Source: Sipunculus nudus (taxonomy: Eukaryota > Annelida > Sipuncula > Golfingiida > Sipunculidae). From it: a stretch of 64,000 nt of DNA. The stretch's first letter is position 1. The number at the start of each line of letters is the position of its first letter. Below are positions 50,690 through 63,808 of this stretch, one piece after another. The position numbers and the translations under genes were made by a program. Location: positions 67,066,926 through 67,130,925 of the forward strand of contig CM049309.1 in NCBI GenBank assembly GCA_026874595.1, in the 5' to 3' direction. Under the pieces are notes generated by a model. It worked only from the letters and a program-made list of their open reading frames with translations, was not told the origin of the DNA and made no database searches.

Positions 50690-51520
50690 GTTAAAGGAGG
50701 TAGGAATTACAAGGAATAAATTGTTGTATACAGAAAACGGAAAAGGTCTGAAATTCGTTGATGTTCAGAAGGAAGAATCGAACAAGGAGTTATTAGAAAC
50801 GCATTGTTGTACAAATGAAAAAAGGAAAGGGTTTTAACAAATCAATTGCTGCACAGAAGATCAATACATTCTTGTAGGGAAGAAAGGGCAGCAAGGAATT
50901 TATTGTTGTACAAAAAATAAGGTATTATTAGACATTCGTTATCGTACAGAAAAAAAAAGGAAATGAGTTAAATGAAATTAATTGTTGTACGGAAAAGACA
51001 GGTATTATATATACACATTTCTTGTATAGAAGAAAAAGATAAAGAAGTTATAAGAAATTTATATCAGTAGGGAAGAAACAAAAAAGAAAAATGAGATCGA
51101 GCTTACAAAAAATTCATTGTTTGAGAGAAAAACGAAAAGGAATAATCATTCGCTTCAATGTTGTAGGTAAGAAAAGGGAAAACGAGACCATCACACAATC
51201 AAACGCGTGTATTTATAGGAGACAAAGTATACGAAGGATTTATCAGTTCCTTAATGATGAACAGGAACAAAAGGAGAACATAATGCTGTGTGATGAACAG
51301 TATTGTATAGAAATAAAAAACATGAAACATGGAACATCAGATGCCTTGTGACGAACTGGAGCAAAAGGAGAACAAACGTCTGTGTGACCGAAAGTATTGT
51401 ATAGAACTAGAAAACATGAAACATTTATCATTTACCAGTGATGAACAGGGGCAAAAAAAGAACGTACAGCTCTATGACAAACAGAATAAAAAACATGAAA
51501 ATTTATCAGTTGCCCAGTGA
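50690..51520 (+). repeat. Degenerate purine-rich tandem array
   Basis: The first part (50690-51190) repeats variants of ATTGTTGTACAGAAAA followed by AAGGAA and GTTATTAGAAA at irregular 60-90-base spacing. The second part (about 51253-51540) has a clearer period near 90 bases: GATGAACAGGAACAAAAGGA-like words at 51254, 51349, 51439 and 51519. Strong A/G strand asymmetry. Short Lys/Glu/Asn-rich open frames result, interrupted by stops. Confidence 0.6.
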
Positions 51521-52774
51521 TGAACAGCAGTGAAAGAAGAACATACGGGTATAGCTATGTGAGGATCAGGGTTATATAGAAATGTAAAAAAAAGGAAACA
51601 TTTATTGAAAATTCATCCGCCGTTGTAAGGAAAAAGCGGATACGTGGTTATTTAAATTCTGCTATTGTATAGAAAAGATGGAAAGAATGTTAGAGAAGAT
51701 AAAATATCACGGTAACAATATGGCGCAAAAGAGAAAATGCAGTTTATGCGAAATTTGCACGTTGAACATAAGACCTTTAGTATTAAAGATAAGAGGTAAT
51801 AAGACGTTTATTAACAGATATTTCGGAATTCAATTGTCCGGTATCGGTATTGTTCAGAAGAGAGTCCTTGTATACAGAAGAAAAGGAAGCCTATAGAATT
51901 TTTAGATAGTCATCCGGCTCAAACCATACACAAGCTGAGACAGAAACTTAATCAATGAGCAAGCACAGATAGGACTGGCCTGATCAAAGTAAGCATCAGT
52001 AAGAGAAGACCTTGTCACATGGATAACCTGACCTGCGGGGATTGGAATGACCAGGTTGAAGTGGGGGTCTGGTGTTCCTTCCTGGGGCCCCGGGCGCAGG
52101 TTCCTACACCGTAATGGACCACCCTGCAGGCTTGGCTGTAAACAGCAGGCCAACTACCAACTTTTCGTAACGTGTATGGATCAAGTCCCAATTAATGGAA
52201 TGGCAAATTGACAGGCATTGGATGCGCCCCCGAAGAGAAGCCTTCACTCGCTGTCCAGGTCGACGATGCTCTTTTTGATGGCTGCTCAAGGCCTGTTGAG
52301 AAAAGGGACTGCAACACGCATGGGAGGCGTGCAGCAAAGATCCAGCTCCCAGCCGCCAATAACAATAACAGACACGCAAACTTTACAGTCGAAACAGCAA
52401 GCTTTGTTTGACTACAATTTGTGCAAATCAACTAAGGCTTCACCTGGACGTACTGATTAACAAAAAGAGTAACCTCCGTTATCCGTATTCAAATGTCACA
52501 AAGGATGGCAAAGGCTGCTAATCTTGAGTTTGATATTTTTCTTGTAAAAACACCATTATTTACAAGACTTACGGTCGAAGCTATGGGGATGTAATTGCCT
52601 ACATATGAAGTAATATAAATACACGCAGGAAAGAAAATAATACTTTCTACCCTAAACGTGTCCTAACTTACGTTAATTGAAATAAAGCAAACCTGGCAAA
52701 AATACAAGTTAATTTGTTTCCTCCCCGTATTTTCCTCAGCATAATCGAAAATAATTGAAAATTTTCAAGTTTAC

Positions 52775-52912
52775 CTGCAAATACTGATCTACCAAATTAA
52801 TTTTCCGTTCACGGCACTCGGTAGGAATTTGCAGGGGCTCATGATAGAAGATGGCGGCCCAGTTAAAGATATCTTTGGTTCCTTTCAGTATAATGTAGGG
52901 AATTGATTCTAA
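52775..52912 (-). CDS. Candidate unrecognised exon upstream of NOL4 e1
   Basis: 46 codons, open in one minus-strand frame, bounded by a possible acceptor (AAAAATAG|TTAG) and a good donor (TTGCAG|GTAAAC). The peptide looks protein-like (begins LESIPYIILKGTKDIFNW, then AAIFYHEPLQIP and INLVDQYLQ), and phase 0 would splice in frame to e1. It does not match the vertebrate NOL4 N-terminus as I know it, and the pyrimidine tract is weak. It could be a lineage-specific NOL4 exon, an exon of another gene, or chance. On the opposite strand the same stretch contains AAGATGGCGGCC, a YY1-like sequence. Confidence 0.3.
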
Positions 52913-54652
52913 CTATTTTTGTCAAATAGTCATAGAAACTGATTTGTCTGCAGACCTCTTCCCTGGATCCAATATATACACAGCTAGTGGTTTCATCTTT
53001 CGTGAAGGTTTGGGCGGGGTTGTGGTCATCTGGTGACCACCTATGGTCAAGCCGATTAGCCTCTGTTGGAAGTCGCCTCTGGACCCTGGTTTCATTAACG
53101 TGAGTGTAAAATTCACAGATTGTTCTGGATTACATTATCCTCCACTCTCATGTTGGACTTATTAGTAAATTAGGGGTGAGACTTTACAAAGCCGTGCAAT
53201 GTGTCTAAAGATACGATCCTTTGAGACCTGGTGAGTAAATGAGCTTGATTCAATATATCACGGGCTAAAAGAGAGGTCCCGCTTGATGAAAGGTGTAACT
53301 ATCCTAATCAAGAGTTACTTGACCACAAAACAAAGGCTATACCACCGGCCTCCACACATTTCCGTATGACGCGCGCCGTTGCTGCCGGCCTCCACAGGAG
53401 CTACCTGACGCCATAATTAGCGAGACTGGGATGTTTGGTAACTCGCCGCAGACGACAAAGCGTCCGTGCAGTGCTCGTGTGTGTGCCAGCATTGTAATTC
53501 TTTGTCTTTCTGTTGTCCTCCCAGCCTCGCGGGGTGGGGCCACATCGTGAAGTAATCCGAGGTCCATGAAGGAGAATTAATGACAGGGATGCGCTCCTCT
53601 GCGTGATTCCCCAGGTAACAGCTTATTGACAGCGTGACCTTGGTTTGTGCTAACTTTAGGCACGCCCTGTTTGTTCACTGGACCTTCCATGAAAAGAAAA
53701 TGACATCGCTTGTTAAGGAGCAAAGTATAACCAGCGCAGGAATGTGGAAAATTCTCAGAAATACTTCCTAAGAATTGCTGGGACGGGTTAACCACGGTAG
53801 AGTTGGTTTTTAATCAGACATACCTGGCAAGCCTTGTACTACCTGCAGCCTCCCATATAGGATAACACCCTAACAATGTGAGCTTTGGGCATACTGAAAA
53901 CGTATGAACTATAGAGGAAATGTCCCAAATTTTCCACTCAGATATTTTTTATATAAATTTTTAAGACATGGTTCTTATTCACTTAATTCAGTGTTTTTAA
54001 TCAGCATATTTTAAGAAATTCTTTTTGAAAATATATTTTGAAATATATTTTCATGAAATAGAAAATACAAAAATAACAAAATACATAGCCCAGTTTTAAT
54101 ACATTTACATTAATATTTTTTATCTATATTAAAAACTAATTGTCCATATATATGTACCCCTCCAGTACGAGGACAATTTTTAAAATATGCAATATGAAGA
54201 GGATATTTTGAGGCACCTTAAACAAAAGATTGAGGATTTTCTGTTATTCAACTACTATTTTATATACATGTTTTTGAATAATGTATTCAATTTTAGAAGG
54301 TTGGGGTTAACGTGTGGCCGGCTTTAATATTTACACTTCTTCAAAATTAGGGTAAAAACTGGAGAAACCAAACATTCAATAGTTTGTAACATGTTGATGC
54401 CAATGTACGTTTATAACTTGCAAAATGACATTTTTTTAATGTAGTTTGTCGTGGTAAAACAATTGATATGTTTAAGTCGTATGTCAGACTTTGAATTTTA
54501 CCGGTTTCTGTAGACTAGACAGCGCACAGGACTCGGACAGCAAAGCACAGAGCGTGTAGGAAAAGTGATATTTTTCATGGTCGACCGAGCCCAAACTGAG
54601 CTTTGTAGGCTAACGGGAAGGCCGTGCCTCAATTACAGACGAATGCGCTTAA

Positions 54653-54706
54653 GGGGAGGGGGGGGGGGGGGGGTGGGGAGGAAAGGGGGAGGGGGATTGG
54701 GGAGGA
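54653..54706 (+). repeat. Poly-G cluster
   Basis: A G-run of about 17 and several shorter runs separated by T, A or AGG; quadruplex potential. Confidence 0.9.
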
Positions 54707-54948
54707 GATTCCTCGGTGCTATGACCCAGCAGAGTGTGATAACAGAAAGACTCTCAGTATATTAAGATGCAATCTCAATGGAGTAAATCACACAGCTGTT
54801 CTTTATCCTCAACTTTAGAATTCGGAAAGTAAAAACACAATAATTTTATTGCTAGGGAATAAAAAAGATCTAAAAAATCTGAAAAATGAAAATTAATTAC
54901 AAATAAATGGGAAAAGAACACGATAAAATGAGAGATGTTTCAGCTCAA

Positions 54949-54987
54949 CCGGGGGGGGGGGGGAGCCGCGGGCGCCCCCCCCCCCCC
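54949..54987. repeat. G-run/C-run inverted repeat
   Basis: About 12 G, then AGCCGCGGGCG, then about 12 C: a self-complementary G/C hairpin. Confidence 0.8.
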
Positions 54988-57900
54988 TCTGGATCCGCCA
55001 ATGCGCCAGAGGTTGTTTCGCATCAGTTACATTTCAAGAAAAAAAAAACAATTTTTTTTACATTTCACATGCGCAAGTGAACAAAATATAAATTATAATA
55101 CCGAGGATTATGGAATTTGCGTTGAAACAATTTTAATTCAACATATTTGAACGGAGTGCGTTACCATCTTAACTACATTTATACCAACGCCCCTAGTGTA
55201 TGTAGAAGATCCAGAGCAGTGTGGGTACAGGACGTCCATACCTACAGTACCTAACTGCAGAGTTATACTCCAGTTAGCCCGATTCTGCGTAGTGTACCTC
55301 AATGGCTGGGTATTTAAAACCATGTTATGCTTCGAGACGTCTGCTTGCCGAAATATAGGCCAGGACAGGAAAACAACGGGAGCAAAATAACGCTGGACAC
55401 GAAACAGTCACAAGGTTCAGATAGTATGCTCCATGGACAGGGGAAATTTCTTTGGAAGCAATATGGGAGTTCTAAGGCACACTACATAACATCCTCCACC
55501 ACATGAAAGAAATACCAAGGCAACACATATCCGGTGCTCTGGAACGAAAACAGAAAGAACGGTTCTTTGAGGAATACTCAGAACTTTCCCCAACTGCAAG
55601 ACTGTGAAAGAGTTAATTATATGTAATATATGGGAAGGTATAACACAGGCTCAGGCAAAGGTTATTCTGATCACAGCACAAACATGAAGGCTAAAATCTG
55701 GCGTAGCTGGGCTTATGGACGTAAAATAGACTTATAATGAACACAAATAAATTTTCTTAATGTTGGTCGCTCTCTTGATTTATCTTTCGCCCCACTTAGC
55801 GCGCCTGGTGCAAATTTATCTTCTACTGTGTATAGGCGTAATGAACGAATTCTCGGTATATACTTTTATGTTTCCAGGAGAGAACAATGTATTTCAGGTA
55901 TACTTAATATGCCTATAGTGAAGGTATGGGCATCTTTATGTGTACTGAGACCCAATATCGAAAGATGGCAGAATCTGCACAGCGTAATTGAAAAGAAGGT
56001 ATCTTTCTAACGTGCCTTACGCTGTCTGAAAAGCCTGAAATACGATCAGACCGTATGTGGCTTTATGAACTTTGTTCTATTTGGTATGCTTGCATTTTTC
56101 GTGACAGATTCATGTTATACCTTTCTGTACTGGTCATGAAAAGACCGACCTGGAAAACTTGGTAAAATACCCCGGATATTTGATGAATATCTGGCCTGAT
56201 ACAAACATGCATTCCACGGGTTATACCAATTACACCTGTGATGTGGTTACCAATTGTAGAGACTGGACATACGCTTCAGTATTGAATTTTGTACATTCAA
56301 ACGTGTTAGGAAATGTGCTGGGTGCTATTTTTAAGAGCAAAAGACAGGGAAACTGCTTTGACAAACGAATAATATGAAACACATAAAAAACTTCTACCGA
56401 CACGCATAACGTCATCATGTCAGTACATGTTGTGGACACAGTTACTTTTTTTTTTGTCTACATTCACTTTAGATATTACAGATTTCCTCAAATGTGCATT
56501 TTGAGGAAAGACGGGAAAGGTAATTCATGTATGTCATTTTACGTGGTTTCTACAAGTAACTCCATGTATTCAAGTTTCATGGATAAAACGTTTTTGGTTC
56601 CATATATGATGTTTCACGGTTTCAACAAAACATTCTTATAAGAAAAAGTTTAGGTTTATAGATTTTTAAATAAAGCTAAAATGCATCATTTTACCAAATT
56701 GTATAGATAGCGATCAAGCCGCCATTCATAAGAAAAGGGTTCAAGTTTACAAACAACTGATAAACATAACGGAGAAATCAATCACAAAGAGTTGAAACAG
56801 TAAGAAACTATACATTTGGTAATGTCTAAACATTTCATTGTTCTATGCAAAAACATTGGACTTTTACAAACTTTTATCTGAATAACCAACCTCTCGATGA
56901 ACCGCTGCCTTTGTAATAAGTTTATGTTTTTCTTTTAATTCTTCTGACTATTACTTGGGACGCAGGTGAGCCACTTTATTGATTGCTATGCCGGCTGTAA
57001 GCTTCTTGGATAGTTGGCTTGGTCCGATCAATGGTGCTTTACCTCTTAGGTATATGTAATCGACTTGAGTCTACTGAAAATAGAAGAAAGGTGCCTGCTG
57101 GGCTTCCTAGATGCCACGGGTGTGAAATTTGACATCCGAAGCACAGATATCACAAAATGGAGGGAGTAGGACACATTTTAATACGTGACACCTCCCTTTC
57201 CACCTGCTTTAGGTGATACAATGAAAAAAAATCACTTTGCACGGCATTCCGAAAAAAGTCAACCAGCTGCTGCTTCGGGAGGATGAAGAGATCATTAAGG
57301 CAATCTGGCATCTATCTCAAGATGACCGGTAAAATAAGGATTAGATAAGGACAAGGACTGGAAAAGAAATTAAGCGTCAGATTAAAAAGGTTTTTTTTAT
57401 TTCGCAGAAATGCGTCCCTATAGTCAGTGTCATAGATACCTTACGAAACATATAACATATTCAAGAGGAAAGTGGTGGCATCTACATACGTCTGCGGGCA
57501 GCTACGCTTTCACAGACCTTGATCCCTAGAGCCGCTCTGGTGTCGTTTTCATGAATAATGAATAATGCATTTCATCCAATCAAATGACTCGAGTAAGCTT
57601 GTTTTACGCGGCTGCCCGAGCACGTTTAGTGCTATTTCTAGACCAAACGGTTTGCATTGCCGGAAGGGCCTCGAGAATTTTACCAATCAAAATAAAGCCA
57701 TTTGTAAACGTGTTCTTGTACAGACGGCGTGTGAACAGTGTATTGTTAACATTTTTTGGATGGATTTGATTGGCAGTTTTGATTTCGGCCCAACACTTAC
57801 AGGCTTGTTCATTTTTCATGAAACATAGACCAGAGCGATCAGCGGGATCACGGTCTGTGAAAATGTAGGGTTGGCAGTATGAAGATGAGTGAGTGTTGAA

Positions 57901-60439
57901 CCAATCATGAGAACCCTCCTGAAGCGATGTCGAACTACGTCGGACCGACAACACTTCAAGCTCGATCCGGGCCTGTCATAGAAAAGTTCATTCCGAAAAC
58001 AGGGTAACAAGTTCACTTCAGGAAAACTCTGCCCAATATTAATCGGCCAATCTTAACAGTATAAACAGAAATATATAAGTACATTTGTATTATAAATAAT
58101 AAGGGGATTTCTTGTAATACATTTAATGATTATGCAATTTTTGTTGAAGTGATTTTTGTGTCTGTCTTTAATGTAATTTCCTATCTGCGTACAAAATAAC
58201 AACAAATTCATATGTTTGAATATGCACCGGATGATTTTTTTTTCGATGCAGATGGAACATTAATTTTGGCGAGAAGCTCTCTCTACTGACACCGGGAGAA
58301 GTGTATAAACCGCTTCTCATCCTCGACACCGGGCCTCTGATTTGGAAGCCTGAGCCGGAATGGGGATAACCATTTCACGGCCAGAAAATTAACCAGGCGA
58401 TCTGCTTAATTAAAGTTGCATAACAATAATGCTAGGCGTTGTCCACAAATGTCTTACAATTGGTCTGGGAATTTTTAGGTGACAACTTACCTGTAGACCA
58501 TGAAATGTCAAAAAAATGACGAAAACATTTGCATGCTCATAGAGCCTCATAGTGCAGCCCGTCATGTAAAAGATGTTAAGATGTTACCTCCATGTTTGTG
58601 TGACCTACTTTCTCATAGTCGGCTGCATAAATTAGAGTACTTTCGTGACATTATCCAATCACCAGCTGTCGAATGTCCTTGTTTTTGCATATGAGTACCA
58701 TCAGTGGGCTTGTTTATTTTATTTTAAATAATTCCCCGGAATATAAATTATTTTAATTATTAAAACCTGAAACATGTTATTTTACTTGTTCACAATAGGG
58801 TTCGTACCAAAGGTGTCACTTGAAATTTAACTTTTTGCAATGAACTTTCTGGTAGAAAAAAAAATCATTTAAAACAAATCGTCATGGTTTGGTGACTAAG
58901 AGTGTTCAACGATTACTCAAAATGTTGTGAAAGGATTTTCACTGAATTTTGACAAATTGGCCTTGATGTAAGAAAACATATGAATCACTTTATTCAAAAT
59001 CTGATCCCCAGAGCTATGTTATTTTCTAGGTAACATATGACAATTAGTCTTTGGTAATAATTTCATATTATGTCATATCCAAAGAAAATACTTAAACTTT
59101 GACAGCAGCAGAGAGCCATTTTATGCAAAAGTGTCTTTTCATGCATGTGTGGTTAGTAAAAAAAATACCTGAAGTTAATAATAATAGCCATTTGATGAAC
59201 TGGATTGGGTAAACGCTGGTAATTGAACGCTGGGCAGCAGTTCTTTTTATCCCATTCAAGATAACATGAACCGGGCCAGTCCCCTTAACGCCATTTAGGG
59301 AGACATTTTGTGACAGGGCCGTCTGAGTCAGCTTCCACCGGCGCCCAAACCATATTCACCAGTTGCGCATGTTGTTTTTGAGTGAAGATCGTCAAATCGA
59401 TATATACGGTGCGAGTTACCTCGATGAGTGATTTCACTGCGCATTGCCTTGGCGCGGATGTTTCATAATTATTTACATCTGCTAATCGGATACGTATCAC
59501 ATATATACCCAGCAGCTCAGCACCGTAGGCCTATGTGAAATGTTTAATTTTCTGTTCCTTACGTGCGTAAACACGTTATTTAAGTTTGAAAAAGAAAGCC
59601 TTCTTTCAACCGTTGATTATTTTTCGAATTGACTACAACATGCTGATTTTGTGATGTGTGGTTCCATGAATTGCTTGTGGTGAAAATAGTCTAGCGCAAT
59701 TCTTAGTTTTCGTTTTGAAAATACCTCATTTATAATTATAGCACGCTTATTTACATTATATGGACTTGCGATGCCTTGAAGTTAAAAATATATCCAATGT
59801 AAAAGAAAGAGAAAGTTGTTACAATTTTCGATTTCAGATTAAGGTGTGGTTTTAGTGGTCTTTATTTAAATTTCTGTGTAAAGAACATAACTTTAAAGTC
59901 CACAAAAGAAATTGCTCATTATAAGCTCGGATCTATTTGATGTTTTAAATTCAGATTATTTTAGCTCACCGCAGAATCCATATATTTAATCGGATAAGGA
60001 TTAATTACAGAACGAACTGATAACGGAAATTATATATGCACATCGAATAATATATGAACATGCAAAATTCTATTCAAGGTATATAAGAATTTTATATCTT
60101 GGATTAAATCATCATTGTGTTGACTATTTTGCTCATTAGTAACCATATATATAGACTCACATAATGTCTAGCTTGAGCAAGATAAACATTTTAAATTTTG
60201 ATGATCATAAATAAGAATGAGTTGGGAAAATTCTGTAAAATGCGACGGTTAGTATCCTGGAAATAACTCGCAGTGCATCTGCTTTGATTTTTCAACCGCT
60301 CACAGTAGTCAGAAAATGCCTGCCTCCTGTGAATACCCTGCCGTAACTTTAATAGCATTTAAACGACGTTCTATACTGTTTTGCAATGTAGAACTGACTG
60401 AACTCATTTAAACTGTTTACCGAAATGCACTAGCAAAAC

Positions 60440-60441
<2 letters not shown>

Positions 60442-60490
<49 letters not shown>
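60442..60490. repeat. (TA)n microsatellite
   Basis: About 24 TA dinucleotides, immediately left of the hairpin at 60505-60552. Confidence 0.97.
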
Positions 60491-60492
<2 letters not shown>

Positions 60493-60504
60493 TTATATGG
60501 GATA

Positions 60505-60552
60505 TTGGTCTTTCACCTCGAAGAGCACCAGTATTAGACTGTAAAAGACCAA
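60505..60552. repeat. TA-associated hairpin element, copy 1
   Basis: Arms TTGGTCTTT (60505-60513) and AAAGACCAA (60544-60552) are perfectly complementary. GGTCTTTCAC is shared with 61621-61630. Confidence 0.7.
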
Positions 60553-60579
60553 TAGACCCCCAGGCCTGTTATCATGACA

Positions 60580-61075
60580 ATATCCAAATCGCAAGAAAAA
60601 CGCGGGGCGATTCCGGCCGGGACAATGAAGTGTTCATAATGACTCTTGTCAGGGCAAGACAAAAACATCACAACTTGGCTGCAGGCCGGCTGGGCGGGGT
60701 TGCTACGCAACAGGTGGATGACGCTAGACGCAGAAAAGATTTGCGCCAAGACCAGGAAAATTGGACTTTAATCGGAGGAGCATACAGTAGCACGCTCCTG
60801 GAAAACATATGCTCCTGGGATGTAGGCTTTTGGGCGTGGCTGCACTAATTGGGCGGTTAATGCCATCGCATGCCGGGCGCCTGATTGTACACTGATGCCT
60901 TTCGCCTGGGTCTGTCTTTAACTTATACAAGTCTCCGTTACCTTGGATCGCTGACTCCTCGGGCTTAAATACCGCAGAAAGTGACACTGACTTGAGTCGC
61001 ATGAGTCGGGCAAGCATACGGACCCCCACATACTTCCGCGGATCGTGGGGGGGGGGGGGGGGGGGGGGGGGGCCT
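60580..61075. other. GC-rich block with X-box-like palindrome and poly-G
   Basis: Higher GC than surroundings. It includes GTTGCTACGCAAC at 60699-60711 (RFX X-box-like) overlapping an E-box CAGGTG, and a G-run of about 26 at 61047-61072. A regulatory role is possible; no exon seen. Confidence 0.35.
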
Positions 61076-61335
61076 GGCCCTCTTTCGAATTGACTTCCTG
61101 GATTCGATGACGTAGTACTGTCATTTTCCTTATTAAAAAGGGAAGCCGGCCAACTCGTTGCTGTCAGCCAGCGCGATGAATTCGAAATAACCCAACTGCC
61201 ACAAACGATTTATCCCTCAGTTCTGCGTTTTTCTACATCCTCTACATTTCTCATCCATGAATTCTAAATACAGAGTCGCAAGGAAATGTACATGCATGTT
61301 CGTATTTTATTATATTCATTAGGCTTATACAGGCT

Positions 61336-61336
<1 letters not shown>

Positions 61337-61417
<81 letters not shown>
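61337..61417. repeat. Compound (CT)n(TA)n microsatellite
   Basis: (CT)n at 61337-61368 continues into (TA)n to 61417, mirroring 16513-16588. Confidence 0.97.
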
Positions 61418-61421
<4 letters not shown>

Positions 61422-61428
61422 TATATAT

Positions 61429-61471
61429 ATAACTCTGAAGAAAACCACATGTTGTTTTTCTTCAGAGTTAT
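61429..61471. repeat. Perfect 16-bp inverted repeat (hairpin)
   Basis: ATAACTCTGAAGAAAA (61429-61444) pairs perfectly with TTTTCTTCAGAGTTAT (61456-61471) around an 11-base loop, directly after the TA tract. Confidence 0.9.
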
Positions 61472-61556
61472 ACCGCTCTGGCCTAGTCTGTAGGCCATAG
61501 AGCACTTTACATCTGAGGGTAACACTACCTTATATATACATATATATATATATATA

Positions 61557-61582
61557 GTTAATTGATCAGCAGGTGTTAGTTT
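61557..61582 (+). repeat. TA-associated repeat terminus, copy 2
   Basis: GTTAATTGATCAGCAGGTGT...TTT directly after a TA run; matches the complement of 49533-49558. Confidence 0.7.
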
Positions 61583-61620
61583 ACAGGCGTTCTACTGTAT
61601 ATATATATATATGTAATTGT

Positions 61621-61652
61621 GGTCTTTCACTTGGATTGGACTGTTAAAGACC
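61621..61652. repeat. TA-associated hairpin element, copy 2
   Basis: GGTCTTTCAC and GTTAAAGACC form an imperfect hairpin; the element again sits beside a short TA run, as at 60505. Confidence 0.65.
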
Positions 61653-63134
61653 AAAAAAGAATGTAAACTTGCATATTAGACTTAAGTAATGCTTAGATGT
61701 CCATTATAAGGGCATTTGTCTAAATGATTCCCATTCAATTATATTAGGTAAACAGAAAATACAGTGTTATCTCCTTGAAATAGAACAGTATCTGCTAAAC
61801 TTTAGTTCGAAAACGTGCAACGAGAGCGAAAAATAAAGAAAATATAACCTGGGCGTCATGCTCTACTATCATGAATCAAGATGGCCATTATCAGTAAAAC
61901 AACTTAATTATTGTTGATTTATGACAACTGCGTTTTTCGCTCATGTGCAGTATCGTACCTTCGGTCAAGCAGCCATGTTACCGTATAATGAACAGAATGT
62001 GGTTTGTATTTACCGACACACACAACCATAAAACAGGTACATGTATATAGAAACAGGTGTAAATGCGACACTGGGTGGTTTTCAGCTAAAATGAACGGAT
62101 AGTTGAACATAATATACACACGTGGCACGCAAATATGTACCTTTACATTTATGTAAACATGACACTTGACAACACGTCATCACGACGGTGTCATCCTTTT
62201 CTATTGAAAAAATATAACATGACCCATCACCCGCTGTGTATGCCCAGTCTTTAGCAACATTGACAACAAAGGGTCTTAGACCATCGCCATGTGGATGGCT
62301 TCATTTGTAAGGCTCGATGAAGATGTAAATATGTTCGTAATTTTGACAGCGCCTCATGGCCTACAGGAATACTCAAAATAGACCAGACCAAACGTTAGAT
62401 GTGTGTTTACTTTCTAGCAAAAACCTAGCAACACCTAAAAATATTCTGTTTTAACTCAACATATTGGTAAATCCCCTGTATGCTTCATTAATTTCTGTAG
62501 GCCCAACTAGGGTTACTGGACGCTAGCCAGCTTGTACGCACCACAGTAATTGGGTTGTTACCATGGAGAGTTTGACTTACACTTTGTTTGTGAGCTCACA
62601 CGTATTCATTTGTGTTGATTCATCGCTCGTGACCAAATATTATGTTTACCGCGATACTGATGCAATAGGATGGATGGCTTTTGCAGTGCGTTCCCGCGTA
62701 TGACTAGTGTCACGGCTCCAGTGCAGACTTACCAGCCTACTGAGTCGTATATTTCTGGCTAATGCATTACTGGCCTGCGCATTCATCCATAATTGTGCTA
62801 GTTCTTGTCTACGTTGACGGTTTTTATTAATTTTTTTTTGTCTGAGTTCGAGATAATAACATGTTATTAAAATATCGTTTCGAATAATTTAAATATCGTA
62901 TTTATTATAATATAGTCTATATACAGGAGTCTTGGAGAAACCCAATTGTGTGTCCGCTCAGGTTTAGAGATAGTTGATTTAGAAAATTCACTTGTTTAAA
63001 GTTTCCAGTTATCTATTTTTATCATTGAACACCGATTGATTGGGTATCAGCCTATCCAATCTCGGATTATCTCAATATTCATACACGTCACGTTATATAA
63101 CACATGTAAATCACAGGTGGCGAAACCAGGAGCG

Positions 63135-63154
63135 CCCCCCCCCCCCCCCCCCCC
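63135..63154. repeat. Poly-C run
   Basis: About 19 consecutive C residues. Confidence 0.9.
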
Positions 63155-63748
63155 AGGAATGATATAAAACATAATTAGTATTTTTTTACTTTGAACCTCG
63201 ATAACATTATTATTACTCTCTGATTAGCCAATTCCGGATATTTTAATATTGCAGACCATATTTAAGTTAAAGTAAATCTTGGTCTACTATGCACTTAGAC
63301 GGCATCTTTTCGAGCCATTAGAAACAAAAATCCTGCTGGGGGAGGAGAGTGTACGTAAGATATAATACATATATCTTTTACAATTAAAGAAATTCCCTTT
63401 TTGGATGGGCCTGCAAGTTACAATCCTTCAGTCTTTATACGCTACATTCGCTCTATATCTCCTTCCACTTAAATGCTGCTTGGCAATTTTCCGGTATTAG
63501 CCTCCAGGGAGCTGGCACAGAGCCAAGCATTTGCAGACCATTGAGAACGGGTCTACACATTTTGCAGAGTATGTTATCGCATCTTAGTTTGAAACAAGCG
63601 TTAATATTGGAAATAGTGGTTACGTGGATGAAATTATAAAACGAATGAAGCGTACCACTCCGTGCCCCGTACACATTCATGTTAATCATTATTAACTATT
63701 ATTTTAGTCATGTTATCATTATTACTTTTAAATGAAGAAGTTTCTCTA

Positions 63749-63753
63749 ATATA

Positions 63754-63802
<49 letters not shown>
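63749..63802. repeat. (TA)n microsatellite
   Basis: TA run with one TG interruption near its start. Confidence 0.97.

Positions 63803-63808
<6 letters not shown>

Noticed and set aside
57604-57954. 116-codon minus-strand frame
   Set aside because: Peptide resembles no family; three CCAAT-like words nearby (57578, 57685, 57899) hint at regulation but are too short to support a promoter call.
61251-61505. Minus-strand frame reading Tyr-Ile and Arg-Glu repeats
   Set aside because: Translation of the (TA)n/(CT)n microsatellite.
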